From Epichloe hybrida (lineage: Eukaryota > Ascomycota > Sordariomycetes > Hypocreales > Clavicipitaceae): a stretch of 64,000 nucleotides of DNA. The notes under the pieces were generated by a model. That model saw only the letters and a list, made by a program, of their open reading frames with translations, ran no database searches and was not told the origin of the DNA. Where the stretch lies: the NCBI GenBank assembly GCA_019022495.1, contig JAFEKR010000022.1, forward strand, positions 1-64,000, in the 5' to 3' direction. Every line of letters starts with the position of its first letter. Position 1 is the first letter of the stretch. Shown here in pieces: positions 1 through 10,018 of the stretch. A program made the position numbers and the translations under genes.

Positions 1-2743
1 TGGGCGAGGTATAGGTTAGACGCCTACCCTTTACATGCCCTCGCTCACCCGCCACTCCCCCGACTCCCATGCGCCCGCCCATCCCACCACTCTGCCCGCG
101 ACCAGTCTGTATGGGCGAGGTATAGGTTAGGCGCCTACCCTATACATGCCCTCGCGCACCCGCCACTCCCCCGGCTCCCATGCGCCCGCCCATCCCACCA
201 CTCTGCCCGCGACCAGTCTGTATGGGCGAGGTATAGGTTAGGCGCCTACCCTATACATGCCCTCGCTCACCCGGCACTCCCCCGACTCCCATGCGCCCGC
301 CCATCCAACCCGAGGACACCACTCTGCCCGCGACCAGTCTGTATGGGCGAGGTATAGGTTAGGCGCCTACCCTATACATGCCCTCACTCACCCGCCACTC
401 CCCCGACTCCCATGCGCCCGCCCATCCCACCACTCTGCCCGCGACCAGTCTGTATGGGCGAGGTATAGGTTAGGCGCCTGCCCTATACATGCCCTCGCTC
501 ACCCGCCACTCCCCCGACTCCCATGCGCCCGCCCATCCCACCACTCTGCCCGCGACCAGTCTGTATGGGCGAGGTATAGGTTAGGCCCCTACCCTATACA
601 TGCCCTCGCTCACCCGCCACTCCCCCGACTCCCATGCGCCCGCCCATCCAACCCGAGGACACCACTCTGCCCGCGGCCAGTCTGTATGGGCGAGGTATAG
701 GTTAGGCGCCTACCCTATACATGCCCTCGCTCACCCGCCACTCCCCCGACTCCCATGCGCCCGCCCATCCCACCACTCTGCCCGCGACCAGTCTGTGTGG
801 GCGAGGTATAGGTTAGGCGCCTACCCTATACATGCCCTCGCTCACCCGCCACTCCCCCGACTCCCATGCGCCCGCCCATCAAACCCGAGGACACCACTCT
901 GCCCGCGACCAGTCTGTATGGGCGAGGTATAGGTTAGGCGCCTACCCTATACATGCCCTCGCTCACCCGCCACTCCGCCGACTCCCATGCGCCCGCCCAT
1001 CCCACCACTCTGCCCGCGACCAGTCTGTATGGGCGAGGTATAGGTTAGGCGCCTACCCTATACATGCCCTCGCTCACCCACCACTCCCCCGACTCCCATG
1101 CGCCCGCCCATCCCACCACTCTGCCCGCGACCAGTCTGTATGGGCGAGGTATAGGTTAGGCGCCTACCCTATACATGCCCTCGCTCACCCGCCACTCCCC
1201 CGACTCCCATGCGCCCGCCCATCCCACCCCTCTGCCCGGGACCAGTCTGTATGGGCGAGGTATAGGTTAGGCGCCTACCCTATACATGCCCTCGCTCACC
1301 CGCCACTCCCCCGACTCCCATGCGCCCGCCCATCCCACCACTCTGCCGGCGACCAGTCTGTATGGGCGAGGTATAGGTTAGGCGCCTACCCTATACATGC
1401 CCTCGCTCACCCGCCACTCCCCCGACTCCCATGCGCCGCCCATCCCACCACTCTGCCCGCGACCAGTCTGTATGGGCGAGGTATAGGTTAGGCGCCTACC
1501 TATACATGCCCTCGCTCACCGCCACTCCCCCGACTCCCATGCGCCCGCCCATCAACCGAGGACACCACTCTGCCCGCGACCAGTCTGTATGGGCGAGGTA
1601 TAGGTTAGGCGCCTACCCTATACATGCCCTCGCTCACCCGCCCTCCCCCGACTCCCATGCGCCCGCCCATCCCACCACTCTGCCCGCGACCAGTCTGTAT
1701 GGGCGAGGTATAGGTTAGGCGCCTACCCTATACATGCCCTCGCTCACCCGCCACTCCCCCGACTCCCATGCGCCCGCCCATCCCACCACTCTGCCCGCGA
1801 CCAGTCTGTATGGGCGAGGTATAGGTTAGGCGCCTACCCTATACATGCCCTCGCTCACCCGCCACTCCCCCGACTCCCATGCGCCCGCCCATCCAACCCG
1901 AGGACACCACTCTGCCCGCGACCAGTCTGTATGGGCGAGGTATAGGTTAGGCGCCTACCCTATACATGCCCTCGCTCACCCGCCACTCCCCCGACTCCCA
2001 TGCGCCCGCCCATCCCACCACTCTGCCCGCGACCAGTCTGTATGGGCGAGGTATAGGTTAGGCGCCTACCCTATACATGCCCTCGCTCACCCGCCACTCC
2101 CCCGACTCCCATGCGCCCGCCCATCCCACCACTCTGCCCGCGACCAGTCTGTATGGGCGAGGTATAGGTTAGGCGCCTACCCTATACATGCCCTCGCTCA
2201 CCCGCCACTCCCCCGACTCCCATGCGCCCGCCCATCCAACCCGAGGACACCACTCTGCCCGCGACCAGTCTGTATGGGCGAGGTATAGGTTAGGCGCCTA
2301 CCCTATACATGCCCTCGCTCACCCGCCACTCCCCCGACTCCCATGCGCCCGCCCATCCCACCACTCTGCCCGCGACCAGTCTGTATGGGCGAGGTATAGG
2401 TTAGGCGCCTACCCTATACATGCCCTCGCTCACCCGCCACTCCCCCGACTCCCATGCGCCCGCCCATCCCACCACTCTGCCCGCGACCAGTCTGTATGGG
2501 CGAGGTATAGGTTAGGCGCCTACCCTATACATGCCCTCGCTCACCCGCCACTCCCCCGACTCCCATGCGCCCGCCCATCCCAGGACACACTCTGCCCGCG
2601 ACCAGTCTGTATGGGCGAGGTATAGGTTAGGCGCCTACCCTATACATGCCCTCGCTCACCCGCCACTCCCCCGACTCCCATGCGCCCGCCCATCCCACCA
2701 CTCTGCCCGCGACCAGTCTGTATGGGCGAGGTATAGGTTAGGG
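1..2743. repeat. GC-rich tandem satellite array, 111/121-bp units
   Basis: Units begin with TGGGCGAGGTATAGG at positions 1, 112, 223, 344, 455, 566, 687, 798, 919, 1030, 1141, 1252, 1363, 1473, 1590, 1700, 1811, 1932, 2043, 2154, 2275, 2386, 2497, 2612 and 2723. That gives 24 complete units and a truncated 25th that stops after GGTTAGGG. Most units are 111 bp; others carry a 10-bp insertion (AACCCGAGGACACC in place of CCCACC) making 121 bp, and a few are 110, 115 or 117 bp. Copies are nearly identical. Each unit has a 24-bp near-palindrome centred on GGCGCC. The array continues beyond the left edge. Open frames inside it arise because 111 is divisible by three; they have no start context or family and are not called as genes. 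Confidence 0.98.
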
Positions 2744-3136
2744 AACTTTAGTTAAGGGCGAAGATAAATATCTTTTTATTTTGTTTCTCCCTATTACTTG
2801 TAAGGGCTTAGGCTTTGCCTAAGCATTCTCCGTGTAGCAAATAGGGAAGGGATAAGTAGGATTAGCTAGGGGAGGGAAAAGGAGGCTTACATAAGAAGCC
2901 AAGGGGGTATAAGGGGCACCACTAGGGATAGCCTCTTCTCCTTTCCATTTTCCTCCTTAAGTCTCTTAATACTATATCGACGCCTTATTGCAGTTGCCTA
3001 GGGGCCAGTCTATAACATTACTATTCTTTCTATTCCTATCCGCTAATGCCTACTAATTATCCATAACTAACAATGCTTCGCGTTTCTCCTAATATCTACA
3101 GTAGGTCTTAGGTAATTCCGAGCACCTCGTAGCAAA

Positions 3137-3417
3137 ATGTCAGGAGCACGGAGGCCAGGGAGTCGCGGACAGGACGGTCACATGATAGAGCCCTCGGGTA
3201 AGCCTTGGCCTGCGCGGATAACTAAGTAGCTGCTAGATAGCCACGTGCACGTAGTAGGGTATTTAGACGAGGACTGCCCACAAGAGATGTGAAAGGTCAG
3301 AGTTTGAGACCTTCATGCACCCACCCCTAAGTAGCAGCTCTCTAGCTACGACCAAGAACCTCAGCCTTCACTCCGTTTATATCTCTCCCACCACAGTCGT
3401 GACACAAAATTAGCGTA
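3137..3417 (+). pseudogene. RIP-like degraded coding fragment
   Basis: From the ATG at 3137 the frame reads like protein (for example WPARITK, then LLDSHVHVVGYLDEDCPQEM) but is interrupted by several stops: TAG, TGA, TGA, TAG and a terminal TAG. All of these are what C-to-T changes in CAG or CGA codons would give. The frame stays otherwise coherent across these stops up to 3417. I do not recognise the parent protein; a transposon-encoded protein is the likeliest source because it lies beside a satellite array and LTR-like sequence. Confidence 0.35.
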
Positions 3418-3542
3418 GAACCCACAGCGTGTTATAATGCTTGCTGCTCGGAGTTACGTGAGAGTGAGACACACTGTAGCTGACCTGCTATGTAACGCGC
3501 GCAACCAATTAGAGGGCAAATAGCCTAGTTGTATTATGCTTG

Positions 3543-3800
3543 TTGTAACGGATTACAAGTAACATATTGTGTGGCTAGAAATATGACCCCTTAAGACCTC
3601 TCTCATAAGACCTCTAGCCACTTCGACCTCGGATCTATTGGCTTGTCAGATCAATTCAACCACATCGGATCCCTAGTCATGTGGCCTAGCCCCTGACCAC
3701 CTAGCTAGATAAAAGCCCTAGATTCCCTCCTTTTTCATACAAAATCAACTCTCCCTTTGTGGCCTTTGGCTTGAATTGTTCAATTGGGATGATACCCTTT
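3543..3800 (+). repeat. Possible solo LTR remnant
   Basis: The stretch starts with TGTAACGGATTACA, a TG-initial short inverted repeat, and contains a TATA-like GATAAAAGCCC near 3710, as in a U3 promoter. The downstream end and a target-site duplication could not be fixed by eye. It may simply be AT-rich intergenic DNA. Confidence 0.25.
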
Positions 3801-4072
3801 TTGCTTCGGCTAATATTGGATAGCTTCGGCTGATATTAGATTGATAAGATGACCTAATATTGGAAAGAGACTTCGCAGCTTGGATCCTCGCGATGGATCG
3901 CAAATATCGCAGACCTAGATCCCGATATCTAGGTTCAATCGTTGATATCGTTGAAATCGTTAATATCGTCATTTTCGTCAGCAACATCATTGTCGTCAAG
4001 TCCCGCTTTTCCGTTGTTTTGGGGTGGTTGTTTTTCCCTGACAAGATATTTAGAATTTATATATGCAGTGTC

Positions 4073-4082
4073 AAAAAAAAAA
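4073..4082 (-). terminator. Pol III oligo-T terminator of the tRNA gene
   Basis: Ten consecutive A residues on the plus strand, that is T10 on the tRNA strand, lie directly after the discriminator base. This is the canonical RNA polymerase III terminator and supports the tRNA gene as a transcription unit. Confidence 0.85.
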
Positions 4083-4219
4083 CGACACCTGCAGGATTCG
4101 AACCTGCGCACACGAATGTAATGCCTTACTATATGTGAATGTTAGTGGTAAACTCGAACAGGTGGGAGGACAGGATGGACGTACGCAGGGCATCGCCTTA
4201 ACCACTCGGCCAAAGTGTC
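4083..4219 (-). tRNA. tRNA-Ser (anticodon GCU) interrupted by a 56-nt insert
   Basis: Exon 1 is 4219-4185 and exon 2 is 4128-4083. Joined, they form a complete class II tRNA: a 7-bp acceptor stem (GACACTT with AGGTGTC, one G-T pair), G discriminator, D arm with the A box (TGGCCGAGTGG), anticodon stem ATGCC/GGCAT with loop CTGCTAA (GCT anticodon), a long variable arm (ACA-TTCG-TGT) and a T arm with the B box (GGTTCGAATCC). The G discriminator and long variable arm indicate serine. The interruption (4129-4184) lies between bases 35 and 36, inside the anticodon, not at the usual 37/38 tRNA intron site. It begins GTACGT, has CACTAAC 12 nt from its end and finishes ATAG, like a spliceosomal intron. 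Splicing at 37/38 instead would leave a GCG anticodon on a serine tRNA body, which is unlikely. Confidence 0.85.
4129..4184 (-). other. Spliceosomal-intron-like insert within the anticodon
   Basis: The insert is 56 nt. On the tRNA strand it has a GTACGT donor, a CTAAC branch motif and an ATAG acceptor, the same consensus used by the protein-gene introns in this window. Exact removal restores GC+T, the serine GCU anticodon. Whether it is removed, and by which machinery, cannot be seen from DNA. Confidence 0.7.
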
Positions 4220-6455
4220 TTGATTCGACGCGGACTTAACAGCTCCATATAGCAAAATTAGATAAGCTTCCGCTTGCCTAGCATCTAACCTAAGAATGCC
4301 AGCTAGGTTTTGGACATAAACAGCTATTAACAGGAACAAGCTTCTTAACATGCGACGAGTAGCAACCCCCTATTTCCCTGCTGTGCTCCTGCTGTGCTTG
4401 TCTGCGCATCGCAGTTGTCTAATTGCAATCGGTGCATTTATTTAGAGACACACGTGGTGTTATTTGTGTCTCCCCTCTTGTAAGGATAAGGGAAGCGAAC
4501 CCGCCAAAGAAATCCAAAAACCCGTCCAATCATGCGAACGCCCTTCTGTCCACCCACAGCAAACGACACAATCCCTAATCAAGATATATTTCCACGTCCG
4601 CCAAGACCATGTCATACCAAACCAGTAGGAAACTTCGTGTCCAGATAATAAGACTGTCGTGTGTTACGTGGACAGGCCACTAGAAACGCTTTCACCTTAA
4701 CCTGGTGCTCATACATTGAAGCTCGTATATAATGTTAACGTGGGTTAACGCGCGGGTCCCGCTGACTTGGAACGGTCTTGCTGGTGGCAATGATACATAT
4801 TGTGCTACCCTCGTTGCTATTAACTCACTCCTGCAGGTGGCTCCTGGTACGAGCGTGTTTCTTCTTCGATTCGCCTGGCCATGGCCTCTCATCGGTTTGT
4901 TATACTCCATTCTGGTTTGGTTTGCATCTCAAGGCCGCCAGATAGGTCGTGCAACAAATTGTGTCTGTCCTACGAGTGGCGGCGCCACTGGAGGTGTGTT
5001 TTGTGCTGGTCTTCTTTGCTACCTTATAGATCAGCCGATTGCTCGGTTTCAGGTTCCCCCTCAGGATAACGCAAAGCTTTACAGCCGCCAGCAATAACGT
5101 TAAGCTCGTCGTGACCGTTTCCGTGGCCACTTTTGGGCCAGACAGTGACCAGGCATCAGCTTCCACGGTAGGTCGTCTAACTGAGGTGCCCGTGTTTATT
5201 GGCTCGATATATGTCGTTCGCTTGATGGCTAAGAGATGGATGGGGTTGGAAAACGGGGACACCAGATTAGCTTATGTGGTCTAGTAATTCAAATGAAGAC
5301 TGATTATCCACAGCACAGATAATGTTGTTGTCCACCATGTGCTTTTGACACGGAGTAACGTAAGTGGTCGACTACTGGAACTTCTCCGTCAGAAATCGAG
5401 GCGGCTGGCTGTGCCTGCTGATTGTGGCCTTCCTACGAAACAACATGGCATCAGCCACCAGTGCCATCAATCGTCGATAAGCATTCACTTTTGGTATAGA
5501 AATGCCGCCAACCGTTGGCAGCCTCAAGTTGTACTGATATGAACTGTGCCCTGTCTACTTGGAACGAACTGGTGAAATTTAAGTACTTAACCACTAGCTT
5601 CATAGAACACCATTGTTGAGCATTGTATGCTCCTTTATCGCAGCCACTGTTAGGGGTGCGCACTCCCTTTTTGGCCTGGTTGGCCTGGCTGCTGTTTAAC
5701 AACCATCTAGTAACTGAATGATATTCGTCCTCTTTACAGAACAGCAGCTTGCTCCGATCTTCTTGGGCAGGCAAATGGATCCGTCTATTGGAGGTCCTGA
5801 GATTGTGACTCACTAACGTTTAGTGATATCATCGCGGAGTCTCGGCAATCCGTTGTTTGCGAGAAAAGCCGGCTTCGGCATGCATGGCATTGCCTTCCCT
5901 TAGAAAAGGGTCTTGTATCGTAATGTCAGCCAGCTTGACCTGTTGACCTCCTTCGCTATTACTCTCGGCTTTCCGAATTGGAGACCCGAAATTCGCTTCC
6001 GTATTGACCTCTCGGGAAGCATGTACACGGTACACTAATCGTGGTGCCTGCCCGCCGTTTGGCCCCATCCATGTAGATGCTCTGGAGTAATCGACACTGA
6101 GGCCAGCTGAATGCCTGATATACGAAGAAGAATTGTCTTAATGAAGCCGCTTTCGAAAACGAACCCGAACCTACCAACATGGACCAAGGTAATCCGCAAC
6201 CCATGACGAATTATAATGAGGGCGGTCCAAAAGCTCGTGATTCGGAATGTGTTCTGCCTAGAAGAATAGTCACTGCTAAACAGACGCAAACGTTGCATCT
6301 GGCTCTAATTAAATGGCTGTGCAATATCTCAACACAGCAATGACGTCGTCATCATCGGGTGTATCGCACGCCGTTTCCTACTCCGATCCGCCTTCCTCTT
6401 CTTCAGTATCCCAGCATCCCAGCAGCCGTACAAGTTGGACGTCCAGCGCCATAAC
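4220..6455. other. Gene-free stretch between tRNA and the SDR gene
   Basis: There are only short frames, none with a recognisable domain. The longest are a 121-codon plus-strand frame at 4732 and 120-codon minus-strand frames at 4900-5262 and 5451-5813. Near 5367-5475 a plus-strand run reads protein-like (containing DYWNFSVRNRGGWLCLL) but is bounded by stops. Decayed genes are possible; none can be named. Confidence 0.5.
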
Positions 6456-7599
6456 TCAGCTCGACCTGCTCTTCTCGCTTTGCCCCAGCCCCTGTCTCCC
6501 GACGTACGTCCTCATCCCCCTATCCACGCCCGCCACGGTCCTTGCTACGATTTGCAACCCCACCGGCAAGACGTTGTACCAGTCCACCCATCTCGCATAC
6601 AGCGGCATCCCCACCGTTGCGCCTCTCCCATTGTCGATCGCCGCGATGATCTCCTTGGCCACGTCGACAGGTTCCACGACCGGGGCAAAGAAGCTGCTTG
6701 GCGTCTGGACCCCGTAGAAAAGAGGTGTGCTCAATTGTCCTGGGGTGATGAGCACGGTGCGAATTTCAGGATGCGTCTGGCGTAGCTCGGCCGTCAAAGA
6801 GCGGTGCAACGCCGTCAGGCCAGCCTTGGCAGCCGCATAGTCTGTCAATTGCGCGGCGCCGAGGTGGCCGATGACAGACGAGATATTGACAATGGTCCCG
6901 CCGCGGCCGCCGCGCAGAATGGCCGGGAGGAATGTCTTGAGGCAGTAGAATGGGCCGAGCAGGTTGGTCGCCAGACTGGTGTCTATTTCTTCCAGGGAGA
7001 GGTTCAGGAGAGATTTCCCAATGACGACAGCCGCGTTGTTGATGAGGACTGTCGGTTTTCCGAGCTATGGTGAGCGGTTAGTATTCCCAATGATCCCTCT
7101 CGCCTCAGCAGAGGACAGAACTTACGTCTCGCTCAATCTCAGCCGCCGCTTTTGCAACCTGCTTCTTATCGCCCACATCGCACTTGTAGTGCGTCACGCC
7201 TCTGGCCTCCCCATTCTCCATGTCATTGACGTCCAGAACAGCAACGCTCGCACCCCTCATCCCGTACACCTCGGCGACCAACATGCCCAAGCCGCTCGCA
7301 CCGCCCGTGATAACAATAACTTCCTCGCTCAGGTCGACATCCCGCGGCAGGCCATGCGCAATGCGCTGGTTGATGACGCTCGCCATCCAGCTCAGTGTAA
7401 TAAGTGTCGCCCAGGCAAAGGCTCCTAGCATGCGAGGCGCATCCCACCGGACTGTTTGGGCGCGGAAGCACAGCGGGATCATCCAGCACACAAAGGGATG
7501 CAGGAATGTGACGTTGAGGACCTTGACTAAGAGGTCGATCGAGAGAGGCGCGAACCATGAATCACGCTGTGGTGGGCGTGGATAGTCCTTCGTAGCCAT
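6456..7599 (-). CDS. Short-chain dehydrogenase/reductase (SDR), membrane-anchored type
   Basis: Exon 1 is 7599-7126 and exon 2 is 7064-6456; the 61-nt intron (7065-7125) has GTAAGT, TACTAAC and ATAG. The product is about 360 aa. The start is the ATG of MATKDYPRPP; the longer frame upstream has no family support. The classical SDR signatures are in order: a cofactor glycine motif TGGASGLG near residue 100, the NNAA segment opening exon 2, a serine in NISSVIGH, and the catalytic YAAAK. A hydrophobic stretch (residues about 20-75) before the Rossmann fold suggests membrane or lipid-droplet attachment, as in the RDH10/17-beta-HSD11-like group. The substrate cannot be told; a lipid, retinoid-like or sterol-like alcohol or ketone is typical of the group. 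Likely NAD(P)-dependent. Confidence 0.9.
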
Positions 7600-8415
7600 T
7601 TTTATTTTTATCTCTTTATTCGCAGGTTGTCGAGGATAGATCACGCGATGGGTGGGATGAGATGAATGCCGGTGCTGTGCGGTAGCGACGGAAACGACTT
7701 GATGGCAGCCTCTGGGCAGTCTGAAGGAGAGCGAAATTTCAATCAACCCATGTGCGGAAAGAATATGTGTTGTTGCGAAAGAAAGGGAGTTGAAGCTGAA
7801 CAGAAGCGAGTGCGTTCAGCTTGTTGGAGCGTTGACAGGTTGAAACAAACCGGGTAGCATGTGAAGCACGCTTACAAGTTCATGTCGTACGTCAAGGGCG
7901 GGCACGGACCCCCTTCTGGTGGGGCCCTGTTGAGGTGGAGAATGGCTGAGGTAATCATTGGTAGTATTATTATGGGGAACGCAGTAGCTAGATGACTGAA
8001 CAATACGGATTACAACCTACATTACATTATCCCACTCAATTTTGGTACTGCTTCAGCCCTCAGCCGAGCCATTGAGCCGAACCCCATCTATCTGCCTGCT
8101 CTGGTCACAGTGGTCAGCTACCAACAAGCGCCTCACCTCCCTCACTATCAGAGGCAACCAGAACTCAGAAATCCTAAGCTTATGTACGCTGAAGCCTTCC
8201 TTTGCCGCATGCTGGCTGGGTCACAGCAGATGACCGAAATTCCACTCCTGTCGTCCCAGACCCCAGACCCCTCCCCTTAAACGCTGTACCGCCTCACTGA
8301 TCCAACGTGCAACCTGATTGATTATACGAATTCGAAAATGAGTAAGTAGTATGGCAAATCGCCACTGCACACAATCATGTAGAGATTTCTCCCATCGTAC
8401 ACCACCATCAACAAC
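7600..8415. other. Intergenic region upstream of the SDR gene
   Basis: This 816-bp stretch separates the SDR start from the RRG9-like stop. It would contain the SDR promoter and the RRG9-like 3' UTR. I see no further gene or structured element. Confidence 0.6.
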
Positions 8416-9414
8416 TCAATTTCCTCCCATCCCAACGCCTCCGTCCCGACCCCAACCCCGTCTCGCTCTCCTCGCCCTCTCCTCATTCTTCTCGCTCTCC
8501 TCCCACTCCCTCTCCCACTTCGCCGCCCTCCCCTTCCTCTCATGCCATTCCACATCTCTCACGATTCCCTCCCTCCTCCATTTCCTCGGCGCCTTCACCC
8601 CAATCGCGACCTTTCTCTCCCACACCTGCTTGCCTCTCCTGAACCATCTCTCCTGTCTGTCTTGCTCCTCATCCGCCGACGGAGCCCAATTGGTCCTCAG
8701 GATACGCCTGATTGCTTCGGCAGACATCTCGAACTTGGCCGCCAGTGCCTGCGTGGTGTACATATCGGGGAACTGGGCATTGAGTGCGCGTATGCCCGCC
8801 AGAGCATCAGGTGAGAGACGTTTCCGGGGAGCCCAGCCGTCCGGGAACTTTTGCTTCAGCGCTTCCTTCTGTGCCCTCCAGCCTTCTTTTTGATGGGGCT
8901 TGGCTGGAGAGTTCGGCGGAGGGTTATAGTTTCCGGTACTTTCTCTGTGCGAGCGGCTTCGATTCGGCGCCGGCGCCGGCGGCGTTGATGATGTCGAAGG
9001 AGAGATGGATGGTCTGCTCGGCTGCTCGGTCCTGCGAGTGTTCTTGGCTGCGTCTTTCTGTTTGCGAGGTTTCTTCTGGCCGGGCTCCTTGGCGGATGCT
9101 GTGGCTTCTCTCGACGATTTTTCCGCCGTCACATCATTCGTTGTGGTGGCTGAGTTTTGCTCGGACGTATCGTGTGCTGTTGCGTTTCGCTCTGTAATAT
9201 CGTCCTCCACCGCAGCGGGAGCGGAGGCCTCTTGCCTTTGGATTCCCGCTGTGCCAAACGACCGAACCGATGTCGTCGTCAGTCGATGAGCCAAACAGGA
9301 CACCGTCGATGAGGCCGTGAACCGACACTTCCTGCCAACTGCCTGGATATTATGCACTTGGGCTAACCCTTGAACAAATGTCCTCCATGGCGCAGCATGG
9401 CACGCGCAATTCAT
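8416..9414 (-). CDS. RRG9: RRG9/neugrin-like mitochondrial respiratory growth protein
   Basis: Single exon, about 332 aa, beginning at MNCACHAAPWRTF. The frame is open further upstream, but this ATG gives an arginine- and serine-rich, acid-poor leader (ending near SVRSFGTAGIQRQ) typical of mitochondrial import. The middle is disordered, with lysine-rich and proline/serine-rich runs. The C-terminal third carries the family core: KFPDGWAPRKRLSPDAL, then a helix-turn-helix-like part with FPDMYTTQALAAKFEMS and AIRRILRTNW, followed by an arginine-rich tail (RWFRRGKQVWE). Yeast Rrg9 is needed for respiratory growth and mitochondrial genome maintenance; human neugrin is involved in mitochondrial 16S rRNA and ribosome biology. 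The tail is very basic and ends in a glycine-rich run. Confidence 0.8.
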   Translation of the reverse strand: MNCACHAAPWRTFVQGLAQVHNIQAVGRKCRFTASSTVSCLAHRLTTTSVRSFGTAGIQRQEASAPAAVEDDITERNATAHDTSEQNSATTTNDVTAEKSSREATASAKEPGQKKPRKQKDAAKNTRRTEQPSRPSISPSTSSTPPAPAPNRSRSHRESTGNYNPPPNSPAKPHQKEGWRAQKEALKQKFPDGWAPRKRLSPDALAGIRALNAQFPDMYTTQALAAKFEMSAEAIRRILRTNWAPSADEEQDRQERWFRRGKQVWERKVAIGVKAPRKWRREGIVRDVEWHERKGRAAKWEREWEESEKNEERARRARRGWGRDGGVGMGGN

Positions 9415-10018
9415 GCTATTGTCGAAAGGGTCCTGCTTTGTTGAACAGCGCAGCGGATGAGACTTATTTTCTCTCTCTCCTGTGTCTCGTTTCGGATGGA
9501 TCAATGAGGGAAGAAAAGTCAAGCCAGTCAGAGCTTGGCGACGGGGCAAGGCGTATGGCGCTGAAGGCAGGGGGGCGGTGGTCCAGGTGGGTCCGCTTCA
9601 TTGGCGGTTATCCTCTGCAACAAAAAGATAACCTGTTGTCAATGCAGACTTCTGACCACATAAATGACGTTTTGTATTTAGTTGGGGTTCAAGGTGATTT
9701 GACTTGATTTCATTTCAAGGCAATTCACTTTCCATGACAATCGTTATTGTTGCGGGACACACCAACTCCAGCTTAAAATAATCGAATTTCAAACAAACTC
9801 CGAATAATCTTTCCCATGCAGTATTTCTTTGCCGACCCCCTGAGGGGAAATTATGAAAATTCTTGAATAGACGGTCCACATGATACCCCTGCCGACGACA
9901 TGTATCCATGCCGTTCCATTTACGCCAATTCTTGATGAGTAGTACCGCCGGTGCTTGCTAATTGCCCAATCTCCTCTCATGCCAAGTTCCTTTTCTTTAT
10001 AGCAGCCATGTAATTCAA
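9415..10018. other. Intergenic region between RRG9-like and calcipressin genes
   Basis: A 604-bp stretch holding the RRG9-like promoter and the calcipressin 3' UTR. No further feature is seen. Confidence 0.6.

Larger units (their letters stand above)
2744..4072. other. Degenerate, repeat-like DNA flanking the array
   Basis: There is no intact gene. The stretch is AT-richer than the array and full of TAG/TAA triplets. It holds a stop-riddled frame (3137-3417, listed separately) and LTR-like sequence (from about 3543). Around 3890-4000 there is a low-complexity tract rich in ATCGTT and GATATC. The look is that of transposon remnants mutated by repeat-induced point mutation, but no element can be named from sequence alone. 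Confidence 0.5.

Noticed and set aside
2731..2743. TTAGGG at the array end as telomere sequence
   Set aside because: Only one hexamer, embedded in unit sequence; no tandem TTAGGG run is present.
257..2755. Long plus-strand frames encoding 37-aa repeats inside the satellite array
   Set aside because: They exist because the 111-bp unit is divisible by three; the 121-bp units shift the frame and no family, leader or stable start is present.
4083..4219. Reading the tRNA as a canonical 37/38-intron gene with anticodon GCG (Arg)
   Set aside because: The long variable arm and G discriminator are serine features, and the joined 35/36 form matches the standard tRNA-Ser(GCU) anticodon arm exactly.
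4732..5284. Overlapping plus- and minus-strand frames as a gene
   Set aside because: Frames of similar length overlap on both strands, no domain is visible and no intron model joins them.
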